DNA from: Bacteroidota bacterium | GTDB lineage: Bacteria > Bacteroidota > Bacteroidia > Chitinophagales > UBA10324 | Direction: 5' to 3' | DNA: 64,000 nucleotides | NCBI GenBank assembly: GCA_014190575.1 | Contig: BJGQ01000013.1 | Span: 1 to 64,000 of the forward strand | In this document: positions 33,132 to 42,800 of the stretch, piece after piece | Position numbering within the stretch: the stretch's first letter is position 1 | How the letters are laid out: every line of letters starts with the position of its first letter | Notes under the pieces: model-generated | What the model was told of the DNA's origin: nothing | Seen by the model: the letters and a program-made list of their open reading frames with translations, nothing else | Database searches by the model: none | Made by a program: the position numbers and the translations under genes

Positions 33132-34757
33132 TCACTTATTAAAATTTATAACTGTTCCGATATTTCCATTTGGTTCCTGAATGTTCAGCAGATAAGAAAG
33201 GGTAGGAGCTATGTCAGAAATATGATTGAGAGTACCTGATTCTCCCGTTTTTATTTTCCAGCCATACCAAAGTAACGGCACATGCGTGTCATAGGAAAAA
33301 ATTGCACCGTGCGTGGTTCCCTTTGTTCTCCCACCAAACCAATATGGATCAAGCAGAATCATAATGTCGCCACTGCGTTTTGGATGGAAACTGTTATTCA
33401 TCATTGATTTTAATTCGTCAGGCATTGTGGCTTGATTTAATTCTGAAATCACAAACGAATTGTAAAACCCTTTTTGCCTTAACAACATTGGTTGAATCAT
33501 TTTTAAAACATCGTCATCCGTTTTGTTTTTCTTTTCAAGCATTGAATGATTCAAATACAGTTGTTGATTTTCATAAGCGAGAATAATTCCTGTATCGCCA
33601 AAAGATTTATTCAGAATGTTTTTCATCGAATCGAGTAGTGAAAGTTCATTCATTACTCCTGCAGGAATGTGATAGTCATTTGCTAAACCTGCAATTGGCG
33701 CCACACCATGATCTGCAGTTAAAAAAATCAGGTAATTATTTTTTCCAACCCATGAATCTAAAAATGAAAAGAACTCTGCAAGATCTTTATCCAATCTTAA
33801 ATATGTATCTTCTGATTCAATTGAGTTTGGACCGAAAGTATGACCAACATAATCAGTTGCAGAAAAGCTGACTGTTAAAAAATCTGTAACAGTTCCCTTA
33901 CCTAAGTTTTCATTTTTAATTGCATCAATCCCAAAATCTTTTAATAAAGTATTTCCGAATGGTGTGTACTTAACCAAATCATATTTCACCCAAGTGGAAT
34001 CAGAAAGATGATGTGGAAATATTGGTTTTGTATCGGAGGGTAATAAAGATTCATATTGAATGCTGTCAATCGTGCTTTCAGAATATTGTTCAATTGGCAA
34101 CAGTGTATTCCAGTTTTGTGATAAATATTTTTTTGGTTGTTGTTCAGCATTTATATCACTCACCCACTTTGGCAATGTGCTCATGTAAAACGAACTGGTA
34201 ATCCAATTTCCTGTTAATCCATCTAACCAATAAGCTGCATTGCCGGTGTGACCTGCGGGTAGAATTGCTCCTCTGTCTTTTAATGAAACACCAATCACTT
34301 TCGATTGAAAATTATCTGACATCCGAAGTTGGTCTGTTATAGTTGTTGTGTTCAATCGTTGTGGTGACATGTTTCCATTTACATTATCAGCACCAACAGT
34401 TTTATAATTATTGTCACTCGTTACATAAACTGTTGAATTGGTTTCTCTATCATACCAATCATTCGAAACTATTCCATTAATGGCAGGAACACTTCCGGTA
34501 TAAATTGAAGCATGACCCGGACCAGTGTAAGTGGGAATATAATTGTATTGAACATTTTTACAATTGAAACCCTGAATCATTAACCGTTTAAATCCACCAT
34601 CACTGTATTTTGAATAGAAGCGATATAAAAAATCGTAACGCATTTGATCAATAACAATTCCAACAATCAGCTTTGGCTTATCCGGAACAGTAGTTTGTTG
34701 TGCTTGCAGATTTAATGAAAGAAGAAGTATTGAAAAGAATGAAAATGTTTTTATCAC
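33132..34757 (-). CDS. Secreted alkaline phosphatase, PafA-like
   Basis: Start chosen at GTG 34757, which opens the signal peptide IKTFSFFSILLLSLNLQAQ; the open frame reaches further to a TTG at 34811 that would put 18 polar residues in front. Length is about 541 residues. Alkaline phosphatase superfamily landmarks: IVGIVIDQMRYDFLYRF (first metal Asp), PTYTGPGHASIYTGS (nucleophile Thr and metal contacts, about residues 75-90), FLTADHGVAPI and the late TTHGAIFSYDTHVPLLWYG histidine. PafA-type enzymes release phosphate from diverse monoesters in the periplasm. It is upstream of the Cdd1-like gene on the same strand. Confidence 0.9.
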   Translation of the reverse strand: MIKTFSFFSILLLSLNLQAQQTTVPDKPKLIVGIVIDQMRYDFLYRFYSKYSDGGFKRLMIQGFNCKNVQYNYIPTYTGPGHASIYTGSVPAINGIVSNDWYDRETNSTVYVTSDNNYKTVGADNVNGNMSPQRLNTTTITDQLRMSDNFQSKVIGVSLKDRGAILPAGHTGNAAYWLDGLTGNWITSSFYMSTLPKWVSDINAEQQPKKYLSQNWNTLLPIEQYSESTIDSIQYESLLPSDTKPIFPHHLSDSTWVKYDLVKYTPFGNTLLKDFGIDAIKNENLGKGTVTDFLTVSFSATDYVGHTFGPNSIESEDTYLRLDKDLAEFFSFLDSWVGKNNYLIFLTADHGVAPIAGLANDYHIPAGVMNELSLLDSMKNILNKSFGDTGIILAYENQQLYLNHSMLEKKNKTDDDVLKMIQPMLLRQKGFYNSFVISELNQATMPDELKSMMNNSFHPKRSGDIMILLDPYWFGGRTKGTTHGAIFSYDTHVPLLWYGWKIKTGESGTLNHISDIAPTLSYLLNIQEPNGNIGTVINFNK

Positions 34758-35040
34758 AATTATAATTTTGGTGCAAGTTAAAGTAGGATGACTGAAATTT
34801 TCTGAAGGCAATCATGAATATTCATTCAAAAGATTTCAGGAATGATTTTTATTGTTTTGTGGAAAATACTAAATAAAAATAACCTTGTTTTGTCAATGAC
34901 AATATTGACCTATCCTGAGTTTATCGGGAAGAACTGAATATCCACAACTGAAAGTGACAATCGATGAAATCAATTTTTTTAGAAACAAATTACATTGCAA
35001 CATTACCCTTTTTCACAATGGGTACATTGAATAATAAATA

Positions 35041-36915
35041 ATGGCTGAGAAAATTTTTAAGTACGACGAAAGCAGTATCAAGTCGCTGGATTGGAAGGAG
35101 CACATCCGGCTTCGCCCAGGAATGTACATTGGTAAACTGGGAGATGGCAGCGCAATGGATGATGGCATTTATGTTTTGCTGAAAGAAACCATTGACAACT
35201 GCATTGATGAATATACAATGGGGTATGGAAAAAATATTGATATCGAATTAACCGACCACTCCGCTAAAGTCCGTGATTACGGGAGAGGAATTCCATTGGG
35301 GAAATTGGTGGAGTGTGTAAGTAAAATAAATACCGGAGGTAAGTATGATTCCAATGCGTTTCAAAAAAGTGTTGGACTGAATGGTGTTGGAACGAAAGCA
35401 GTGAATGCTCTCTCGACAAATTTTAAAGTGCAGGCATGGCGCGATGGAAAAACAAAAGTTGCAGAATTCCTCAATGGAAATCTGACGAAGCAAACGAAGG
35501 AAGAAAAATCATCGGAGCCAAACGGAACTTATGTGGAGTTTATTCCGGATGAAAAAATTTTCCGCAACTACCGTTATATTCCCGAGTTCGCCGAGAATCA
35601 GGTTTGGAATTATTGTTTTCTGAATGCGGGTTTGAATATCAATTTCAACGGAAAGAAATATTTATCGAAGGATGGATTGCTCGATTTACTTCGGAGGAAA
35701 TCAAATGCAGAGGATATTAAGTATCCGATTATTCATTTGAAAGGTGAAGACATTGAAGTTGCTTTCACGCACGACAATCAGTATGGCGAAGAATATTATT
35801 CGTTTGTAAATGGACAACACACCACGCAAGGCGGAACTCACTTGCAGGCATTCAAGGAAGGAATGGTGAAAACACTTCGCGATTTTTACAAGAAGGATTT
35901 CGACATCAATGATATTCGTCAATCCATTATTGCGGCAGTGAGTGTTCGTGTGCAGGAACCTGTTTTCGAATCGCAGACAAAAACAAAACTCGGTTCGCAG
36001 TTCGTGAGCGAAGGTGGTGCTTCCATGCGCAGCTTCGTGGTTGATTTTCTCACCAAGGAATTAGATAATTTCTTACATAAAAATTCTGCCACTGCCGATG
36101 CACTGTTACAGCGCATCATGCAAAGCGAACGCGAGCGCAAAGAACTTTCAGGCATTCGCAAACTCGCTAATGAGCGCGCCAAGAAGGCAAACCTGCACAA
36201 TAAAAAATTGCGCGATTGTCGCTTGCATCTCAACGAAGACCAGAAAAAAGAAAATGTATTGAACACCACGCTCTTTATTACCGAAGGAGATTCTGCCAGT
36301 GGTTCCATCACCAAATCGCGCGATGTCGAAACGCAAGCCGTGTTCAGTTTGCGTGGTAAGCCGCTCAACTGTTACGGTTTAACCAAGAAGATTGTGTATG
36401 AAAACGAAGAGTTCAATTTATTGCAACACGCACTCAACATTGAAGAAGGTTTGGAAAATCTTCGTTACAACAGGGTAGTGGTTGCCACCGATGCCGATGT
36501 CGATGGCATGCATATTCGTTTGTTGCTGCTCACTTTCTTCCTGCAGTTTTTTCCCGACCTGGTCAAGAATGGTCATGTGTATATTCTCGACACACCGCTT
36601 TTCCGGGTGCGCGATAAAAAGGAAACCATTTACTGTTACAGCGAAACCGAAAAACAAAACGCAATAAAAAAACTAACCGGCAAACCCGAAATCACCCGCT
36701 TCAAAGGACTCGGCGAAATTTCGCCCGAAGAGTTTGCCAATTTTATTGGCGACGAAATACGGTTAAACCCCATTATTCTGAAACCCGAAATGACCATTCA
36801 GAGTTTGCTCGAATACTACATGGGGAAAAATACGCCCGCCCGCCAGGATTTTATTATCAGCAATCTGAAGTTTGAAAAAGATTTAGTGGAAGAAGAAGCG
36901 GAAGTTGCGATTTGA
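35041..36915 (+). CDS. parE: DNA topoisomerase IV subunit B (ParE)
   Basis: A 624-residue ATPase subunit, the usual ParE length. GHKL ATPase motifs: [15 protein letters not shown] (Asn box), [11 protein letters not shown] (G1), [15 protein letters not shown] (G2). TOPRIM domain with EGDSASGS (near 415) and [10 protein letters not shown] (near 483). Ends with the ParC-binding QLxF-like [18 protein letters not shown] and [15 protein letters not shown]. With ParC it decatenates daughter chromosomes; in this phylum gyrase is separate. Codon choice is more GC-rich than the neighbours, especially from 35900 to 36900. An 8-bp tandem repeat begins in its last codons. Confidence 0.95.
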   Translation: MAEKIFKYDESSIKSLDWKEHIRLRPGMYIGKLGDGSAMDDGIYVLLKETIDNCIDEYTMGYGKNIDIELTDHSAKVRDYGRGIPLGKLVECVSKINTGGKYDSNAFQKSVGLNGVGTKAVNALSTNFKVQAWRDGKTKVAEFLNGNLTKQTKEEKSSEPNGTYVEFIPDEKIFRNYRYIPEFAENQVWNYCFLNAGLNINFNGKKYLSKDGLLDLLRRKSNAEDIKYPIIHLKGEDIEVAFTHDNQYGEEYYSFVNGQHTTQGGTHLQAFKEGMVKTLRDFYKKDFDINDIRQSIIAAVSVRVQEPVFESQTKTKLGSQFVSEGGASMRSFVVDFLTKELDNFLHKNSATADALLQRIMQSERERKELSGIRKLANERAKKANLHNKKLRDCRLHLNEDQKKENVLNTTLFITEGDSASGSITKSRDVETQAVFSLRGKPLNCYGLTKKIVYENEEFNLLQHALNIEEGLENLRYNRVVVATDADVDGMHIRLLLLTFFLQFFPDLVKNGHVYILDTPLFRVRDKKETIYCYSETEKQNAIKKLTGKPEITRFKGLGEISPEEFANFIGDEIRLNPIILKPEMTIQSLLEYYMGKNTPARQDFIISNLKFEKDLVEEEAEVAI

Positions 36916-36940
36916 TGATTTGTTGATTTGATAATTTGAA
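36909..36940. repeat. Octamer tandem repeat across the parE stop codon
   Basis: Four 8-bp units in a row: GATTTGAT, GATTTGTT, GATTTGAT, AATTTGAA. The first unit encodes the final Ile and stop codon of parE, and the array fills the front of the 45-base gap before parC. Confidence 0.65.
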
Positions 36941-36960
36941 AATGAAATACAGTTTAGAGA

Positions 36961-39759
36961 ATGAGTGAAGAAGAAAAAATAAAATCTGAATCGTTGCACG
37001 AGAGCAAGCATGTCGAGAGCATGTATAAAGATTGGTTTCTCGATTATGCATCGTATGTGATATTGGAAAGAGCTGTGCCCGCCATTGAAGATGGATTCAA
37101 ACCGGTGCAGCGCCGCATTGTTCATGCAATGAAAGAAATGGACGATGGTCGCTTCAACAAAGCAGCGAACATCATCGGGCAAACAATGCAGTATCATCCG
37201 CATGGCGATGCAAGTATCGGTGATGCCATGGTGAACATCGGTCAGAAAGATTTGCTGATTGAAACACAGGGAAACTGGGGCGATGTGCGTACAGGTGATT
37301 CTGCTGCTGCACCTCGTTACATTGAAGCGCGCCTTTCGAAATTTGCGCTGGAGGTTGTGTTCAATACTCAAACTACAAGATGGCAACTGAGTTACGACGG
37401 ACGGAAAAAAGAACCGCTCACACTTCCTGTAAAATTTCCGTTGCTGTTGGCGCAGGGTGTGGAAGGCATTGCAGTCGGTCTTTCCACCAAAGTGTTGCCG
37501 CATAATTTCTGCGAGTTGCTGAAAGGTTCCATTGATGTTGTCCGCAATAAAAAAGTTTCGCTCTATCCTGATTTTCTCACCGGTGGATTAATTGATGTAA
37601 GCAATTACAACGATGGTGCGCGTGGCGGCAAGGTGCGTGTGCGTGCACGCATTGAAGAGCGCGATAAAAAAACTTTGATTATAAAAGATGTTCCGTTCAG
37701 TGTAACAACCACGCAACTGATTGAGAGCATTGTTAAAGCAAACGACAACGGAAAAATTAAAATCAAGAAAGTAGTTGACAACACTGCTGCTGATGTGGAA
37801 GTGGAAATTCAACTTGCTCCCGGAATTTCTCCTGACATTACGATTGATGCGTTGTATGCATTTACTGATTGTGAAATTTCTATTTCGCCAAGCGCGTGTG
37901 TGATTATTAATGACAAGCCACACTTTGTTTCTGCTACTGAGTTGTTGAAAGTTTCTACTGACAACACCATGGAATTGCTAAAACGCGAATTGGAAATCAA
38001 GTTGGGTGAACTGGATGAAGACTGGCATTTCTCGTCACTTGAAAAAATATTTATTGAAAAAAGAATCTATCGCGATATTGAAGAATGTGAAACATGGGAA
38101 GCAGTTATAATAGCGATTGACAAAGGACTTTCCAAATACAAGAAATTATTCAAGCGGGAAATTACAGAAGAAGACATTGTTCGCCTTACTGAAATCCGCA
38201 TCAAGCGCATTTCGAAATTTGATTCGTTCAAAGCGGACGAACACATCAAGGGAGTGGAAGAGCAGATGAAGCAGGTGAAGTACAATCTCGAACATCTGAA
38301 AGAATACACCATTGAATATTTTGAAAACCTGCTTAAGAAATTCGGTAAGGGAAGAGAGCGCAAAACAGAAGTAAAAGTTTTCGATACCATTCAGGCGAAG
38401 AGTGTGGCGATTGCCAATCAAAAATTATATGTGAATCGCACGGAAGGTTTCATCGGTCATGGTTTGAAGAAGGATGAATTTGTGCTCGACTGTTCCGACC
38501 TCGACGATATTATTGTTTTCCGCAAGGATGGAAAAATGGTAGTGACACGAGTGGCTGAAAAAACTTTTGTCGGGAAGGATATTCTCTACCTCAGTATTTT
38601 TAATAAGAACGATGAGCGCATTGTTTACCACATGATTTATCAGGATGGAAAAACCGGTCCTGCAATGGTGAAACGATTTAATGTAACCGGAATTACAAGA
38701 GACAAAGAATATGATTTAACAAAAGAAAATGAAGGAAGCAAAGTGTTGTATTTCTCCGTGAATCCCAATGGCGAAAATGAAATTGTGACTGTTACTTTAA
38801 ATCCATCATCAAGTGCACGGATAAAAATATTTGAATACGATTTTAGAGAAATAGGAGTGAAAGGGCGCGGTTCAATCGGAAATATTATTACTAAGTATCC
38901 TGTGCGCAGTGTGAAATTGAAATCGAAAGGAGCACCGATGGTTACCGGAAAACGATTGTGGTTTGATGAGCAATTCGGAAAACTGAATACTGAAGAGAAA
39001 GGAAAATACCTCGGAAATTTTGAAGCCGGCGAAACAATACTTTCCATTTTTAAAGATGGAAATTATGAAATCACAAATACTGAATTGACAAATAAGTTTG
39101 ATGCATCGCAATTATTAGTGATGGAAAAATTCAACCCTGCTGAAATTATTTCAGCACTTTATTATCATGGAGGAAATAAAGCCTGCTACCTCAAGCGGTT
39201 CAGTATTGAAACACAAACACTCGATAAGAAATTTTCTTTCATGCCGGAAGAAGAAGGCTGCAATGCTTTGCTTGCAACCACTTCAGAAGATCCAAAATTG
39301 TTATTGAAAACAGGAAAGAAAAAATCTCCGAAGGAAGAAAAAATAAATGTTGCAAAAACCATTGAAGTAAAAACATGGAAAGCGGTTGGAAATAAAGTTT
39401 GCGAAAATGATTTGGTGGATGCGGAATGGATAGGAGAGAAGAGTGAAAAAAAAGTTGAATCCAATAATCCGGAACCTAAGAAAGAGATTGTAAAAAAAAT
39501 TTCTTCAATCAATAAACCTGAAATCAAAAGTGTAACTGTAAAACCTTCATCTCATAAGCCCGAAAATAAGAATGAGAAACCGCAAGTTCGAAACTCAAAA
39601 TTCCCCAACACATTAAAGCAGTCCATTTCTAAAATGAAGGATGTGGCTGATGTTGATTTGTTTAATTCGAAAACTGATATGGAATGGGAAATAAAATCTG
39701 ATACAAAAAAGGACGATAACAAATCAGGTAAAAAGAGTAATCAGGCGAGTTTGTTTTAA
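36961..39759 (+). CDS. parC: DNA topoisomerase IV subunit A (ParC)
   Basis: A 932-residue protein. Breakage-reunion domain with YHPHGDASIGDAMV (quinolone-resistance region), RTGDSAAAPRYIEARLSKF (catalytic Tyr120) and DGRKKEPLTLPVKFPLLLAQG. Coiled-coil tower near 400-450, then the beta-pinwheel C-terminal domain (from about 480). The last 130 residues are a Lys/Glu/Asn-rich low-complexity tail (SSHKPENKNEKPQ). It passes one duplex through another to decatenate chromosomes, with ParE just upstream (45 bases). The first half uses GC-richer codons; from about 38600 the gene becomes AT-richer. The position equivalent to the E. coli ParC quinolone serine is Ala84. Confidence 0.95.
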   Translation: MSEEEKIKSESLHESKHVESMYKDWFLDYASYVILERAVPAIEDGFKPVQRRIVHAMKEMDDGRFNKAANIIGQTMQYHPHGDASIGDAMVNIGQKDLLIETQGNWGDVRTGDSAAAPRYIEARLSKFALEVVFNTQTTRWQLSYDGRKKEPLTLPVKFPLLLAQGVEGIAVGLSTKVLPHNFCELLKGSIDVVRNKKVSLYPDFLTGGLIDVSNYNDGARGGKVRVRARIEERDKKTLIIKDVPFSVTTTQLIESIVKANDNGKIKIKKVVDNTAADVEVEIQLAPGISPDITIDALYAFTDCEISISPSACVIINDKPHFVSATELLKVSTDNTMELLKRELEIKLGELDEDWHFSSLEKIFIEKRIYRDIEECETWEAVIIAIDKGLSKYKKLFKREITEEDIVRLTEIRIKRISKFDSFKADEHIKGVEEQMKQVKYNLEHLKEYTIEYFENLLKKFGKGRERKTEVKVFDTIQAKSVAIANQKLYVNRTEGFIGHGLKKDEFVLDCSDLDDIIVFRKDGKMVVTRVAEKTFVGKDILYLSIFNKNDERIVYHMIYQDGKTGPAMVKRFNVTGITRDKEYDLTKENEGSKVLYFSVNPNGENEIVTVTLNPSSSARIKIFEYDFREIGVKGRGSIGNIITKYPVRSVKLKSKGAPMVTGKRLWFDEQFGKLNTEEKGKYLGNFEAGETILSIFKDGNYEITNTELTNKFDASQLLVMEKFNPAEIISALYYHGGNKACYLKRFSIETQTLDKKFSFMPEEEGCNALLATTSEDPKLLLKTGKKKSPKEEKINVAKTIEVKTWKAVGNKVCENDLVDAEWIGEKSEKKVESNNPEPKKEIVKKISSINKPEIKSVTVKPSSHKPENKNEKPQVRNSKFPNTLKQSISKMKDVADVDLFNSKTDMEWEIKSDTKKDDNKSGKKSNQASLF

Positions 39760-39872
39760 AACAAGTTAAATTAAAAAAATTGCCTAATCGTGTGTAACTT
39801 TTAATCAAGTTTATCATTCTTTAATTACAAATTCCATTTAATCCAAACAATTTTTATCAAATAATAATTTCC

Positions 39873-41453
39873 ATGAAAAAAAAATTAATCCTTTTCACAT
39901 TGATTTTAGCAGTAACTCAGTTAGTAAAAGCACAGGCACCAAACTGGTCAGATAATGTTGCCTCCATAATTTATTCTCATTGCTCCAATTGTCATCGTGC
40001 TGGAGGGCTAGCGCCTTTTCCATTGATGAGTTTTAATGATGTGGATTCAAACTCAGTTTCTATTTATGATGCAGTACTAAATAAAGTAATGCCACCCTGG
40101 AAAGCCGATCCTAACTATGTTCATTTCAAAGGTGAATTCAATCTTACGCAACAAGAAATAACTGACATCACAAGCTGGATTAATAATGGAAAGCCAACCG
40201 GAAATCTTGCAAATGCACCGGCACCTCCTGTATTTCAAGTCGGGTCACAATTACCTGCTGTTGACATGACATTGAACCTTCCTGTTTTTGTGGTGGATTC
40301 GGTAGCTGATCAATACAGAACTTTTGTAGTGCATTCAAATTTTACCAGTGATACTTACATTAATGCAGTTGAATATGTTCCGGGCAACAATGCAATTGTT
40401 CATCACATTGTAATTTATAACGATCCAACTTCTGCTTCATGGAATTTTGATCAGGCAGATCCTGCTCCCGGTTATGCAAGCAATGGAACAATGGCTGCGA
40501 GCACCGATGCGCAGTTCATGGGTGCTTGGGCGCCGGGCGCTGGTATTTTTTCCTTTCCCAATAATTTCGGAATTAAAGTACCGGCCGGTGCTGATTTTTT
40601 AGTGGAGGTTCATTACGCGCCGGGAAGTCAGGGAGAAACGGATAGCACAAAAGTTAATTTCAAATTCATTACTGCGAATGCATCAACACGCGAAGTTTAT
40701 TTCAATGCCTTGTTAGAATATTTTACAGGAATGACCGACGGACCTTTATATGTCCCTGCAAATACTGTTCATACTTTTCATGAAGCACAACCTATCGTTC
40801 AAATTGGAGCACCGATTTCTCTAATTTCATTTTGGCCTCACATGCATCGTGTTGGAACATCTTTTAAAGCTTGGGCACAAAACCTTGCAGGTGATACTGT
40901 ACGGTTAGGGTATGTGCCTGCATGGGATTTTCACTGGCAACTTATTTACAACTACAAAAAATTAATTCCGCTTTTTACCGATCAGGTAATTATTGGTGAA
41001 GCAGTTTATGATAATACCACTGCGAATACTGATAACCCATTCAGTCCGCCACATGATATTTATTCGGGTGAACATACCACCGATGAAATGATGTTGGGAT
41101 TTTTTGCCTTCACCATTTATCAGTCCGGCGATGAAAATTTTATAATTGACAGTTCGGTTGCAACTGGAAATAATACGATTGCTAACGAACCTCTTTCGGT
41201 TATTTCAGTTTATCCAAACCCGGCAAGCAATCAGTTGAATGTTAATTTGCTTTTGAAAAATGAATCGCAACAAACTTCAATAAAAGTTTTAAATGAAACC
41301 GGTGTACTTGTTTATGACAATAATTTGGGAAGAGTTCCTACTGGTTTGAGGTCACATCGAATTGATATTGACTCATGGTCATCCGGAACTTATTTTATCA
41401 AGGTTAAAACTTCAGATGGAGAAATAATGACTAAAGAATTTGTGAGGCAATAA
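39873..41453 (+). CDS. Secreted cytochrome c / copper type II monooxygenase-like protein with T9SS type A tail
   Basis: A 526-residue exported protein. Signal peptide (ending VKAQ), then an N-terminal c-type heme site CSNCHRAGG (Cys37, Cys40, His41) in a short cytochrome-like domain. From about 130 to 410 there is a domain resembling the copper type II ascorbate-dependent monooxygenase (PHM/DBH) fold: HHIVIYND near 175, VEVHYAPGSQGETD, and WPHMHRVGTSF near 320 (His-x-His and nearby Met candidates for copper). The end is a type A T9SS sorting domain (VYPNPASNQLNV ... GTYFIKVKTSDGEIMTKEF). It may couple electron transfer to oxidation at the cell surface; substrate unknown. Confidence 0.87.
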   Translation: MKKKLILFTLILAVTQLVKAQAPNWSDNVASIIYSHCSNCHRAGGLAPFPLMSFNDVDSNSVSIYDAVLNKVMPPWKADPNYVHFKGEFNLTQQEITDITSWINNGKPTGNLANAPAPPVFQVGSQLPAVDMTLNLPVFVVDSVADQYRTFVVHSNFTSDTYINAVEYVPGNNAIVHHIVIYNDPTSASWNFDQADPAPGYASNGTMAASTDAQFMGAWAPGAGIFSFPNNFGIKVPAGADFLVEVHYAPGSQGETDSTKVNFKFITANASTREVYFNALLEYFTGMTDGPLYVPANTVHTFHEAQPIVQIGAPISLISFWPHMHRVGTSFKAWAQNLAGDTVRLGYVPAWDFHWQLIYNYKKLIPLFTDQVIIGEAVYDNTTANTDNPFSPPHDIYSGEHTTDEMMLGFFAFTIYQSGDENFIIDSSVATGNNTIANEPLSVISVYPNPASNQLNVNLLLKNESQQTSIKVLNETGVLVYDNNLGRVPTGLRSHRIDIDSWSSGTYFIKVKTSDGEIMTKEFVRQ

Positions 41454-41478
41454 AATTCCAATATTTTTAAATCGTCGG

Positions 41479-41511
41479 AGCCGTTGCAAATAGTTGTAAC
41501 GGCTTTTTTTT
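41479..41511 (+). terminator. Rho-independent terminator after the PHM-like gene
   Basis: AGCCGTTGCAA (41479-41489) pairs with TTGTAACGGCT (41494-41504) with one G-U pair, followed by T7-8. The T run overlaps the end of the convergent HU/SPOR gene. Confidence 0.9.
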
Positions 41512-42646
41512 ATCTTTTCATTACCCAAACATCAGCAATGCCTTGACCACGATAAGTACGCATGCTGTCAACGGCTTCTTGTGATGAATTGAATCCGCCC
41601 TTGCCAACTCTGAAATAAGAGTCCTGCATTAATACTGTTACATCTATTCCTTTTTCCTTCATCTGCTGAATAAATAAATCAGTTCTGCTTTGTGATTTTA
41701 AACAAGCGAACACCACAAAATATTTTGTTTCATCTTTTTGAATGATTGATAACGCATAAGAAATTGCTGATGCAACAGATGCATTCATTGCCGGATTTTT
41801 TTCAGAAGAATAAACGGTATCAGTTTTTATTGAACCGGAATCTTTAGCAATGGAAACTGATGAAGCTAAAACAGGATTTACTTCAGTAGTAGTTGAAGAT
41901 GGATTTGCCGGTGGTTGCTGGTAAACAATTATCTGCACTAAAGTATCTTTCCGATGCGAAGGAGTTTCAGCGGAAACTTTTGGAGTTGATACAGTTTCTT
42001 CTCTTGAAGTATTGGAAGAATCAGTTGATTTGAAAATGGAAGAAATGGAATTCCAGAAATTTGTTTTGTCAATGTGAAATGGTTTAAAATCATTGCTCAC
42101 ATTTATTATTTGCAAACCAATAACTATCAGAGCAAGCACAACACCAAACCCAGCCCAGCTAAAACGCGAACGCGATTTCTTTTTCGCAGGCTCATTGGCT
42201 AGTTGGTGAATAACTTCTTCGCGGCGCATAACAGGTTTCGCTACAAAACGGTCGAACCCGAAAGCATTAGTCAGGTAATTATTTTCTTCAGATGATTCGA
42301 ATAAAAGATTGTGTTCAATATCATAATAGAATTTTCCAACTCCGGTTATTACTGCTTGGCCTTTTCCTGATAAATCATTTTCTAATTTCCGTACAAACTG
42401 ATGAATGGCAATGGTTGCCGCCTCATAAGAAACATTGGTGTAGCGGACAATTTCACTCCCCAACAAACCATCGTTATGAATCAGACTTTTATTAAACGCA
42501 AGTGTCTTATGCGGGGGAGTAAAAATATTTTGAATGGGATGAACCTGTGCTGATGCATACTGAGCCATTATTCCACCAAATGCTGGTAGTATGACGCAGT
42601 TGTTGCGGTAAAGCAATTGTTTGATATATGGCGAGAGGTCTGTCAT
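41510..42646 (-). CDS. HU-CCDC81-like and SPOR domain membrane protein
   Basis: A 378-residue single-pass protein. Residues 1-140 carry two HU-like modules of the prokaryotic CCDC81 type (ISPYIKQLLYRNNCVILPAFGGIM and VITGVGKFYYDIEHNLLFE features). A membrane segment follows (about 163-183, SWAGFGVVLALIVIGLQII), then a Ser/Thr-rich linker and a C-terminal SPOR domain (about 300-378, YFVVFACLKSQSRTDLFIQQM ... YFRVGKGGFNSSQEAVDSM). SPOR domains bind denuded glycan strands of septal peptidoglycan. The protein would join a cytosolic HU-type domain to the cell wall, a layout typical of Bacteroidota. It is a single gene. Confidence 0.87.
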   Translation of the reverse strand: MTDLSPYIKQLLYRNNCVILPAFGGIMAQYASAQVHPIQNIFTPPHKTLAFNKSLIHNDGLLGSEIVRYTNVSYEAATIAIHQFVRKLENDLSGKGQAVITGVGKFYYDIEHNLLFESSEENNYLTNAFGFDRFVAKPVMRREEVIHQLANEPAKKKSRSRFSWAGFGVVLALIVIGLQIINVSNDFKPFHIDKTNFWNSISSIFKSTDSSNTSREETVSTPKVSAETPSHRKDTLVQIIVYQQPPANPSSTTTEVNPVLASSVSIAKDSGSIKTDTVYSSEKNPAMNASVASAISYALSIIQKDETKYFVVFACLKSQSRTDLFIQQMKEKGIDVTVLMQDSYFRVGKGGFNSSQEAVDSMRTYRGQGIADVWVMKR

Positions 42647-42800
42647 TTTTAATAGAAGTCAAACTTAATTGAAATATTGCCCAATGATATTTTTTAAAGT
42701 AATTTATTTTTCACATTTAATAAACATTGCATTAGTTCAAAACGAATTTCTTTTTTGAAAAGAATATTCCAGGCCATTTACCACCCCTAATTAAAATAAA

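Noticed and set aside
34914-34930. CCTGAGTTTATCGGGAA as another copy of the CTCAGG repeat seen at 8155
   Set aside because: Too short and diverged to separate from chance without counting genome copies.
35919-36368. Long open frames on the strand opposite parE, parC, copA and the RND gene
   Set aside because: They are antisense shadows of strongly conserved genes, with no signal peptides, motifs or start context.
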